Part shown: positions 1-5,476 of the stretch, piece after piece
Position numbering within the stretch: position 1 is the stretch's first letter
How the letters are laid out: the number at the start of each line of letters is the position of its first letter
Assembly: GCA_014730285.1 (NCBI GenBank)
Contig: WJIM01000401.1
Location: forward strand, 1 to 7,289
Length of the DNA stretch: 7,289 bases
Direction: 5' to 3'
DNA from: Candidatus Zixiibacteriota bacterium
GTDB lineage: Bacteria > Zixibacteria > MSB-5A5 > JAABVY01
Notes under the pieces: generated by a model
What the model was told of the DNA's origin: nothing
Database searches by the model: none
The model's input: only the letters and a program-made list of their open reading frames with translations
Program-made: the position numbers and the translations under genes

Positions 1-156
1 AATTATGCCCTGTACTTTATTGGCGAAAACGGTACGTTTGGCCTCTGCCAGATATCCGCTGACCGTGCGTGAAAGTTCCAGCGGATCGCGCGGGTAGAAT
101 GTCCCCGCTACTGCCGGATGCCGTTCCTCGTCATGATATGTCCCCTGGTTAGCCAT
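1..156 (-). CDS. Memo-family protein (AmmeMemoRadiSam system protein B), N-terminal fragment
   Basis: This is the first 52 codons of a gene reading leftward and cut by the window edge; the frame is open through base 1. After a short polar start (MANQGTYHDEER) it carries HPAVAGTFYPRDPLELSRTV, the highly recognisable N-terminus of the Memo family (Pfam Memo, PF01875). The family is usually about 270 residues and is commonly annotated as AmmeMemoRadiSam system protein B. In many prokaryotes it sits beside an AMMECR1-domain protein and a radical SAM protein. Human MEMO1 is reported to bind iron and act in redox; the role of the bacterial system is poorly defined. The putative metal-binding histidines lie beyond the window. 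ATG at 156 is the only plausible start in frame. No Shine-Dalgarno sequence precedes it, and a possible promoter lies so close that the message may be leaderless. The gene is divergent from the secreted propeller protein. The family call is strong from the motif; the rest is unseen. Confidence 0.88.
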   Translation of the reverse strand, partial: MANQGTYHDEERHPAVAGTFYPRDPLELSRTVSGYLAEAKRTVFANKVQGII

Positions 157-162
157 GTGAAT

Positions 163-190
163 AAGATACGACGAATATACCAGATTTCAA
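163..190 (-). promoter_or_regulatory. Possible promoter of the Memo gene, giving a leaderless transcript
   Basis: On the minus strand a TTGAAA hexamer (190-185) is followed after 16 bases by TATCTT (168-163). These match the sigma-70 consensus at 5 of 6 and 4 of 6 positions. The expected transcription start, 6-8 bases beyond the -10, falls at about the A of the ATG at 156. This fits the absence of a ribosome-binding site. It is a motif match only. Confidence 0.3.
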
Positions 191-204
191 GGTTTTTGTT
201 TTAT

Positions 205-221
205 GAATGGTATGACCATTC
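205..221. promoter_or_regulatory. Perfect 17-bp dyad, possible operator between divergent genes
   Basis: GAATGGT and ACCATTC form a perfect inverted repeat around a 3-base centre (ATG). The dyad begins 34 bases upstream of the right-pointing -35 box at 239-244, and 15 bases upstream of the -35 of the possible Memo promoter. A short, tightly spaced dyad between divergent promoters suits a dimeric regulator. No regulator gene is in the window, and chance cannot be excluded. Confidence 0.35.
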
Positions 222-238
222 CAAAAGCCCCATTTTCA

Positions 239-266
239 TTGACAATACGTGGAATCAAGCTATATT
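239..266 (+). promoter_or_regulatory. Sigma-70-type promoter for the secreted propeller/VWA gene
   Basis: A consensus -35 box TTGACA (239-244) is separated by 16 bases from TATATT (261-266), a 5 of 6 match to the -10 consensus. Transcription would start near 273 and leave a 5' leader of about 75 bases before the ATG at 349. This is the best promoter match in the window, and its orientation and distance suit the downstream gene. Confidence 0.6.
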
Positions 267-328
267 TCCATTAAACCACGGACCGACATCGTGTGAATGC
301 AAAAAGTATTAGATAACTGCAAATAAAC

Positions 329-346
329 TACCCCACGGGAGGGGTG
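329..346 (+). promoter_or_regulatory. Ribosome-binding site inside a small GC-rich hairpin
   Basis: The Shine-Dalgarno GGAGGGG (338-344) lies 4-6 bases before the ATG at 349. It overlaps a hairpin in which ACCCC (330-334) pairs with GGGGT (341-345), with a T-G closing pair and a 6-base loop (ACGGGA). The 3' arm is therefore part of the ribosome-binding site, so folding could lower translation. The Shine-Dalgarno is clear; a regulatory role for the hairpin is inference. Confidence 0.5.
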
Positions 347-348
347 AC

Positions 349-3300
349 ATGAAAAAGACTGCTTTTTTTGTTAAGATGGTGGCCGTCATTGTTCTGACCA
401 CTACAATAATTGGCCAGAGTTTTGATAATCCTGCCATTTCTGCTAATAAGCAGACAGTTCTGCAAAATATGAGCTTATCTCCGCTGTGTTTTACGGAAAA
501 TCAGGGACAATGGGATGAACGGGCTTTTTTCAGGGCAAATGCCGGTGGAGCAACTATGTGGTTTACCCGGGAGGGCGTATATTATCAATTCGTAAGAAAA
601 ATCGACAAAGATATTTCCAATCCGGACCATCCATTTCAAACGCCTTATGAGCCTTTTGAGCTGAAGCCGGACAGCTTCGAGCAGCTTGTTATTAAGGCTT
701 CATTCGTTGGGGCAAATCCTGATCCTGTGATGTCGGGTGAAGAGTTGATGGAATACAAATGCAATTATTTTATCGGCAATGATCCTAATAATTGGCATAC
801 TGATGTTTCCAATTATAAGGCTGTTCAGTTCAGAGACATATATCCCGGCATCGACCTAAAATATTATGGTAATGGCAAACAAATGGAGTATGATTTCATT
901 GTCTCACCTGGTACTGATTACACCCAGATACAAATTAAATATGAGGGCGCCCGATCACTTAGTGTCAATTCATCTGGCGAACTGGTAGTTGAGACAGACT
1001 GGGGAGATGTGATAGAAAGAAAACCGATTATTTACCAGATGGATAGCGGTAAACGTCAAAGAATTGAAGGCGAATATAAGATCACAGATAATAGTACTTT
1101 CTCATTTAAACTTGATGATAGTTATAATCCGAACTTGCCCCTGATAATTGATCCTGTCTTGGTGTATAGCACATATTTGGGTGGGGGCTATGGAGATGGA
1201 GTAAATGACATTGTAGTGGATGACTCAGAATATGCCTATGTGGTGGGATCAACATATGGCTCAGAATTCCCTGTCTTAAATCCATATCAAACCTATCAGG
1301 GAAACATCGATGTCGTAGTTACGAAATTATCTCAGTCTGGAAATAACCTAATTTATAGTACGTATCTTGGTGGCGGATATCATGAACTAGGATATGGAAT
1401 CGCTGTTGACGATTCGGGACAGATTTATGTAACCGGAACGACAAATTCAACTTCTTTTCCCACTCTCAATCAGTTCCAGACAAAACCGGGTCCAATTGAA
1501 GACTATGATGCATTTATTAGCAAGCTTTCTTCTTCTGGAAATGAATTGAAATATAGCACATATCTTGGCGGTAATGCTCATGATAATGCAAGAAGCATCG
1601 CTGTGGATGCTTCAGGGAGTGCATTTGTGACAGGCGCTACTAATTCAACTGATTTCCCAGTCCTTAGCTATTATCAAACCGATCAGGCCGGTTCAGATGC
1701 CTTTGTAACTAAGTTTTCCAGTTCCGGCAGCAGCCTTATTTACAGTACATATCTTGGAGGAAGTCAGGGCGAAGGGGCAATGGATATCGCGGTTGATGAT
1801 GATGGATCTGCTTATATAACCGGAGGAACAATTTCAACTGATTTTCCTACCCATAATTCATTCCAAGAGTATATTGGTGATGCCGATGCTTTTGTTAGCA
1901 AGCTGTCCAGTTCCGGAAACAGTCTGGCTTATAGCACTCATTTGGGAGGTGACAGTACCGAAAGTGGTTTCAGTATTGCTGTAGATAATGAGGGTTCAGC
2001 CTATGTGACTGGCGAGACACTTTCATCTAACTTTCCAACTGCCAATCCATATCAGATATATCAAGGGAAAGATGATGTCTTCGTTACCAAGCTTTCATAT
2101 TCCGGAAGTGCCATTGTCTATAGCACATTCTTGGGAGGTAACGAAATTGACAACGCTATGGCTATTGCCGTAGATGATCATGGTCGTGCATATATTACGG
2201 GTCTTACAAAATCTATAGATTTCCCGATCCTTAACTCAATTCAGCCATTTCAAGGAATTTGGGATGCTTTTATTACCAAGTTTTCCAGTTCCGGCAACAG
2301 TCTTAATTACAGTACATATTTGGGAGGCTCTGCAGAAGATGAAGCTCTGGGCATTGCGATTGATGATTCAGGCCACGCATATGTGGCAGGATTCACATAT
2401 TCAATGGATTTTCCAACCGTAAATCCTTATCAGACCGATCAGGAAGGTTCAGATGCTTTTGTCGTTAAACTGCCTCAGTCCTTTCCCAGCAAAAGAGCAA
2501 TTATCTCAGTAGATCGTTCCGGCTCAATGTCTTTGACAAATCCATTGGGACAATCCCGTCTGGAAAGAGCAAAATCGATGGCACATGATGAAATTGATAG
2601 TCTGCTGGATTTTAATGATCTGGAGTATCCGGGCACTTATCAGGCGGCTGTTATGAGTTTTAACGCTGATGGTATTGTACTGCTTCAGGATTTTACGAGC
2701 GATGAGACTGATCTTCATGATGCAGTTGATGCCATCCAGAATCCCAGGCATGACACACCTCTTGCGGCTGCCATGTGCCAATCTCACTGTCTGATTGACG
2801 ACTTGGATGCTGAAGCCAAGTATGTGTTCACATTCACCGATGGTCTTGAAAACGAAAGCCAGAATTTTGATATATGCAGTATTTGCGAACCATGTAATGA
2901 TCTTATGGCTACTGGCTGGAACTATGACTGCGATCCATCAAATCAAGCGAGTTGCACAGACTGGCAGATTTGCCTGCACGATCAGTTTTCTCAGACTGGA
3001 ATCAATATCGTCCACTATTTTGGTGAGCCGATAAATCCCTTCGAAAAGGGACTGGATTCAGGACTGGAGGACATGTATTTCCTGAAAAATACTGCTGAGG
3101 CATCAGATGGTGAGTTTCTCTATCATTCGGATCATGAGACAATCTGTGGTGATGCCAACAACGACGGCGCTCTGAATGTCAGCGATGCCGTATATCTCAT
3201 CGTTTATATTTTCCAGGGAGGCACACCTCCAGAATCTATGCCTTCGGCCGATTGCAACTGCGATGGCAATGTGAATATCAGCGATGCTGTCAATATAATC

Positions 3301-3366
3301 AATCATGTCTTTTTAGATGGCTTTGCACCATGTGATATAAATGGCGACGGAGAATTAGATTGCTAA
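349..3366 (+). CDS. Secreted SBBP seven-bladed propeller, von Willebrand A and dockerin protein
   Basis: A 1005-residue exported protein. Residues 1-32 look like a signal peptide (KK, then a hydrophobic stretch at 5-21, possible cut after ISA). Residues about 45-270, with FTENQGQWD near the start, form the conserved domain that normally precedes SBBP repeats. Seven SBBP repeats follow, starting at residues 273, 336, 402, 465, 528, 591 and 654. Each opens with YST(Y/H/F)LGG and carries I(A/V)(V/I)D, G and FP motifs; the 63-66 residue spacing suits a closed seven-bladed beta-propeller. Residues 717 to about 925 are a von Willebrand A domain with an intact metal site: D722-S724-S726, T803 and D831. 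A cysteine-rich insert lies at 843-875. A dockerin-like pair of calcium loops spans 933-992, and a third loop-like motif (D996, N998, D1000) ends the protein. Likely role: surface or secreted calcium-dependent adhesion or scaffolding; ligand unknown. Start chosen by its strong ribosome-binding site. The next gene follows 62 bases later. Confidence 0.9.
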   Translation: MKKTAFFVKMVAVIVLTTTIIGQSFDNPAISANKQTVLQNMSLSPLCFTENQGQWDERAFFRANAGGATMWFTREGVYYQFVRKIDKDISNPDHPFQTPYEPFELKPDSFEQLVIKASFVGANPDPVMSGEELMEYKCNYFIGNDPNNWHTDVSNYKAVQFRDIYPGIDLKYYGNGKQMEYDFIVSPGTDYTQIQIKYEGARSLSVNSSGELVVETDWGDVIERKPIIYQMDSGKRQRIEGEYKITDNSTFSFKLDDSYNPNLPLIIDPVLVYSTYLGGGYGDGVNDIVVDDSEYAYVVGSTYGSEFPVLNPYQTYQGNIDVVVTKLSQSGNNLIYSTYLGGGYHELGYGIAVDDSGQIYVTGTTNSTSFPTLNQFQTKPGPIEDYDAFISKLSSSGNELKYSTYLGGNAHDNARSIAVDASGSAFVTGATNSTDFPVLSYYQTDQAGSDAFVTKFSSSGSSLIYSTYLGGSQGEGAMDIAVDDDGSAYITGGTISTDFPTHNSFQEYIGDADAFVSKLSSSGNSLAYSTHLGGDSTESGFSIAVDNEGSAYVTGETLSSNFPTANPYQIYQGKDDVFVTKLSYSGSAIVYSTFLGGNEIDNAMAIAVDDHGRAYITGLTKSIDFPILNSIQPFQGIWDAFITKFSSSGNSLNYSTYLGGSAEDEALGIAIDDSGHAYVAGFTYSMDFPTVNPYQTDQEGSDAFVVKLPQSFPSKRAIISVDRSGSMSLTNPLGQSRLERAKSMAHDEIDSLLDFNDLEYPGTYQAAVMSFNADGIVLLQDFTSDETDLHDAVDAIQNPRHDTPLAAAMCQSHCLIDDLDAEAKYVFTFTDGLENESQNFDICSICEPCNDLMATGWNYDCDPSNQASCTDWQICLHDQFSQTGINIVHYFGEPINPFEKGLDSGLEDMYFLKNTAEASDGEFLYHSDHETICGDANNDGALNVSDAVYLIVYIFQGGTPPESMPSADCNCDGNVNISDAVNIINHVFLDGFAPCDINGDGELDC

Positions 3367-3378
3367 GTTAATCGCGAC

Positions 3379-3399
3379 ACGCAAACTATATCTTTGCGT
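3379..3399 (+). other. Small hairpin between two same-strand genes
   Basis: ACGCAAA (3379-3385) and TTTGCGT (3393-3399) are perfect inverted repeats around a 7-base loop, 12 bases after the stop codon of the propeller gene. No T-run follows, so it is a poor intrinsic terminator. It could be a 3'-end stabiliser or a weak, leaky stop before the downstream gene. Confidence 0.35.
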
Positions 3400-3428
3400 T
3401 CAACATTTGATAAAGCAGGGAGGCGATA

Positions 3429-3989
3429 GTGGACAAATTCCCTAAAATCATATTTATAATGGGCATGCTTCTGCTCTTTCCTTTATTTTCCACTGATGGT
3501 TTTTGTCAGACCAACTCAGAACACCAATTCAGTATTGCCTCTCGAAATCCAGGCATGTTCCAGAATCAAATCATCCTGAGTTCAGGCCGAGAATCATATA
3601 CAAATTCAGAAGAAAACGCTTCATATAAATCCGAAGAAACAGCATTCTTTCTTGCGCTATTTCCGGGCTGCTTCATACATGGTCTTGGACATTATTATGC
3701 TGGTGATTATTTGACCGGTTCCATTCTCTTGGGTCTTGAAATTCTTTCACTGAGTTTGATCATAGAATATGGAGCTTCATCTGCTCTTGGTAATGGGGAA
3801 ATAGAAAATGAATTTGTTACTCATTCTTTACTTACAGCAAGCATTATTGCCTTTTTGGGTGGCTGGATCTATGATATTCTCTTCGTGGATAATGCTGTGG
3901 AAAGACATAACAACAAAATCAGGGCACAGATTTCACTACCTTCCGATCAACACCGGGGCATAAAGCTTTCTCTGGGATTCTCGTTTTAA
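3429..3989 (+). CDS. Exported small membrane protein of unknown function (PG..HGLGHYYAGD motif)
   Basis: A 186-residue protein starting at GTG 3429. The GTG is preferred because GGGAGG (3418-3423) stands 5 bases upstream and because it puts the hydrophobic segment of residues 7-20 at the N-terminus as a signal sequence. Residues 28-70 are polar. Residues 72-112 hold FPGCFIHGLGHYYAGDYLTG followed by a hydrophobic segment; a second hydrophobic segment at 132-153 leads into YDILFVDNAVERHNNK. From memory, a PG.G(H/Q).Y.G motif, helices and a D...A...N segment recur in small membrane proteins of Bacteroidetes and related groups, including DUF5683-like ones. The family is not certain. The C-terminus (GIKLSLGFSF, ending in Phe) resembles an outer-membrane beta-strand. 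The 62-base gap suggests co-transcription with the propeller/VWA gene, so it might help localise or anchor that protein. This is inference from position only. Confidence 0.75.
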   Translation: MDKFPKIIFIMGMLLLFPLFSTDGFCQTNSEHQFSIASRNPGMFQNQIILSSGRESYTNSEENASYKSEETAFFLALFPGCFIHGLGHYYAGDYLTGSILLGLEILSLSLIIEYGASSALGNGEIENEFVTHSLLTASIIAFLGGWIYDILFVDNAVERHNNKIRAQISLPSDQHRGIKLSLGFSF

Positions 3990-4040
3990 TCAACCTCTTA
4001 TCTCACATGCCTTTATGGGAAATACCGGCATTGGCACACC

Positions 4041-4061
4041 AGGAGGGCGGTAATGTCTTAA
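4041..4061 (+). other. Orphan Shine-Dalgarno with a two-codon minigene (Met-Ser-stop)
   Basis: AGGAGG (4041-4046) lies exactly 6 bases before ATG TCT TAA (4053-4061). The initiation signal is as good as those of the real genes nearby, yet the frame stops after two codons. It may mark the start of a gene lost by mutation, or a very short leader frame. The signal is visible; whether it is used is unknown. Confidence 0.35.
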
Positions 4062-4086
4062 ATTAATAGATTATTGCGTAAGACAT
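4053..4086 (+). other. Hairpin with perfect 8-bp arms
   Basis: ATGTCTTA (4053-4060) and TAAGACAT (4079-4086) are perfect inverted repeats separated by 18 bases. The 5' arm contains the start codon of the two-codon frame. The segment ATTGCGT (4073-4079) can alternatively pair with ACGCAAT further down (4149-4155). No T-run follows, so this is not an ordinary terminator. Confidence 0.35.
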
Positions 4087-4157
4087 CTACGTAATTTCTA
4101 TGGATTTTATTAGTATTGATGGCGGGTATCTCAAAAGCTATCTTATTGACGCAATGG

Positions 4158-4187
4158 TTGAGAGAATTACTAAAAGGCGAGCATATT
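4158..4187 (+). promoter_or_regulatory. Weak promoter match upstream of the P460 gene
   Basis: TTGAGA (4158-4163) is followed after 18 bases by CATATT (4182-4187), matching 5 of 6 and 4 of 6 sigma-70 consensus positions. A start near 4194 would leave a leader of about 36 bases before the GTG at 4230. In AT-rich DNA such matches occur by chance. Confidence 0.22.
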
Positions 4188-4229
4188 AAAGGCAAGAATG
4201 CAATTCCCATAAATTTTGAGGAGGATATA

Positions 4230-4778
4230 GTGAGCAAGCGAACTATAGCGATCTTATTTTTCTCGTTAATGTTTATTCTCATAACCGGCCTTGGTATAAA
4301 TGCCCTGGCTCAAAAAGATATGCCGTTTGGCGGATCGGAAGATGTCCTATTTGCCAATAAGCTCTGGACCGCTATGGATGGCTACGAAGACTGGCCTATG
4401 GGGTCGGGTGTATATCCGGGGGCATCGCCGCACGGCAAATTCCTGAAATTGTATTACAATATGGTTCATGTTGAGGGCACGCCGTATCACATTGTAGTCA
4501 AGGACAACTTTGGCGGAGAAGATGTTACTCAGGAAAAAGTGGCTGAATCTCCGGGCGATTATCTTGCCGCGGTGACTATTATGCTGCAGCGAGAGAATGG
4601 TTATGATCCGGATAATAATAACTGGTTCTGGGTTAAGTACGGCCCGGACGGCAAAATTCTTAAAAACCCAAAAGGGGTTGCTTTAGCTGGACGGGTAGCC
4701 AAAGGAACAGGCCAGGCATGCATATCCTGTCATGCCAATGCAAAAGGGGATGATTACCTGTTTACCAATGATCAATAG
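4230..4778 (+). CDS. Cytochrome P460-family periplasmic haem protein
   Basis: A 182-residue exported mono-haem protein. I start it at GTG 4230, not at in-frame ATGs further upstream such as 4116. GAGGAGGA (4218-4225) sits just before the GTG, and this start gives a clean signal peptide (SKR, a hydrophobic stretch at 5-23, cut after ALA at 27). The body fits the Cytochrome_P460 family (PF16694): W46 and Y52..W55, YPGASPHG (62-69), LKLYYN (72-77), VVKDN (89-93), AAVTIM, GYDPDNNNWFWVKYGPDGK, and a C-terminal haem motif CISCH (164-168) followed by Y..T. In Nitrosomonas P460, a lysine cross-linked to the haem supports hydroxylamine oxidation; by remembered alignment K91 is its counterpart. Non-cross-linked relatives (cytochrome c'-beta) bind NO or CO. 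The activity is thus likely nitrogen-oxide or hydroxylamine chemistry, but the exact reaction is not proven. A cytochrome c gene follows downstream. Confidence 0.87.
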   Translation: MSKRTIAILFFSLMFILITGLGINALAQKDMPFGGSEDVLFANKLWTAMDGYEDWPMGSGVYPGASPHGKFLKLYYNMVHVEGTPYHIVVKDNFGGEDVTQEKVAESPGDYLAAVTIMLQRENGYDPDNNNWFWVKYGPDGKILKNPKGVALAGRVAKGTGQACISCHANAKGDDYLFTNDQ

Positions 4779-4821
4779 ATGATCACGGCTATCTTTCATC
4801 CTTCACAGGTTAATTCGGTTT

Positions 4822-4844
4822 TCAAAAAGATATAAGCTTTTTGA
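4822..4844 (+). other. AT-rich hairpin after the P460 gene
   Basis: TCAAAAAG (4822-4829) pairs perfectly with CTTTTTGA (4837-4844) across a 7-base loop. It lies 44 bases beyond the P460 stop codon and 25 bases before the much stronger terminator. On its own it is weak; it may be part of the transcript's 3' end. Confidence 0.35.
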
Positions 4845-4868
4845 TTTCGGGTTTAGTCGTGGAATAAG

Positions 4869-4906
4869 CCTCGGCCTCGATAAGGGGCCGGGGTGTTTAT
4901 TATTTT
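4869..4906 (+). terminator. Strong intrinsic terminator between the two cytochrome genes
   Basis: CCTCGGCCTC (4869-4878) pairs with GGGGCCGGGG (4884-4893) over ten positions (two of them G-T), closing a 5-base loop GATAA. A T-rich tract follows at 4894-4906. This is a textbook rho-independent terminator for the P460 transcript. It ends only 19 bases before the ATG of the next cytochrome, so it could also act as an attenuator in that gene's leader. Confidence 0.8.
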
Positions 4907-4925
4907 GAAAACAGGATAAAAAAAT

Positions 4926-5462
4926 ATGAAAATATTGATTGCAATAGTAATAATCCTGGCATTAGCATTCGGCCTATTCGTGATATTCATAAATTCCGGC
5001 ATGTATAATATCGCGGCAACATCCGAGCATACAGGTCTGACACTAAAAATAATTAATGCCACCAAAGATAATTCCATCCGCAAACATGCAAAGGGAATAG
5101 ATGCGCCCGACCTGAGCGATTCCGCCATGATAAGAGAGGGCTTCGAGCATTTCGATCAGATGTGTGTTACCTGTCACGGCGCGATCGGGATCAGCAAAGA
5201 TGAATTTGCCAAAGGTTTATATCCACTGCCGCCCGCGCTTTCGGAGGAAATCGAGGAATGGAGCGCTGCTGAACTTTTCTGGATCACAAAGCACGGGATC
5301 AAGATGACAGGCATGCCGGCGTTTGGTGATACCCATAACGATGAAGCAATCTGGCCCATAGTGGCGTTTATGCAAAAGCTGCCGGAGATGTCATATTATG
5401 ATTATACAAATCTTCGCAGTGGGGCAGAAGAGCAGGATTTCGGCCATGAACATGAACATTGA
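4926..5462 (+). CDS. Membrane-anchored mono-haem cytochrome c (class I type)
   Basis: A 178-residue electron carrier. Residues 2-23 are one long hydrophobic helix with a single lysine before it and no clear cleavage site, so it probably stays as an uncleaved anchor with the haem domain in the periplasm. The haem motif is CVTCH (80-84) and the likely axial methionine is M130 in TGMPAFG (128-134). Conserved stretches include SIRKHAKGI, the segment after the haem (GLYPLPPAL, 97-105), FWITKHGIKMTG and WPIVAFMQKLPEMS, a subfamily pattern I recognise from proteobacterial cytochromes c. The tail HEHEH (174-178) is histidine-rich and might bind metal. AGGA (4913-4916) is a weak ribosome-binding site 9 bases before the ATG. 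Same orientation and proximity make it a plausible electron partner of the P460-family protein, but the intervening terminator means the two may be expressed separately. Confidence 0.88.
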   Translation: MKILIAIVIILALAFGLFVIFINSGMYNIAATSEHTGLTLKIINATKDNSIRKHAKGIDAPDLSDSAMIREGFEHFDQMCVTCHGAIGISKDEFAKGLYPLPPALSEEIEEWSAAELFWITKHGIKMTGMPAFGDTHNDEAIWPIVAFMQKLPEMSYYDYTNLRSGAEEQDFGHEHEH

Positions 5463-5476
5463 TAAAAGCATATAAA

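Larger units (their letters stand above)
3990..4229. other. 240-bp gap without a convincing gene: orphan RBS, hairpin, short open frame
   Basis: This stretch holds a strong Shine-Dalgarno with a two-codon reading frame (4041-4061), an 8-bp hairpin (4053-4086), a 29-codon open frame without a ribosome-binding site (4100-4189) and a weak promoter match (4158-4187). No strong terminator separates it from the upstream gene. It may be the decayed start of a lost gene, a long leader, or plain spacer. Confidence 0.45.

Noticed and set aside
118..312. Rightward open frame of 64 codons in the divergent region
   Set aside because: It overlaps the Memo start on the opposite strand and the promoter and dyad region, has no ribosome-binding site, and resembles no protein.
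1165..2496. Tandem DNA repeat array or CRISPR-like array
   Set aside because: The periodic similarity (189-198 bases) is in frame and encodes SBBP propeller blades. There are no short identical repeats with unique spacers.
2524..2787. Leftward open frame inside the VWA-coding region
   Set aside because: It lies wholly within a clear coding domain in another frame and has no family-like motifs.
2795..3034. Rightward open frame overlapping the VWA/cysteine-rich region
   Set aside because: It is an out-of-frame shadow of the large secreted protein with no ribosome-binding site.
4116..4229. N-terminal extension of the P460 protein from ATG 4116
   Set aside because: It would bury the signal peptide 38 residues inside the protein and lacks a Shine-Dalgarno. 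GTG 4230 has a strong one and gives a standard secreted precursor.
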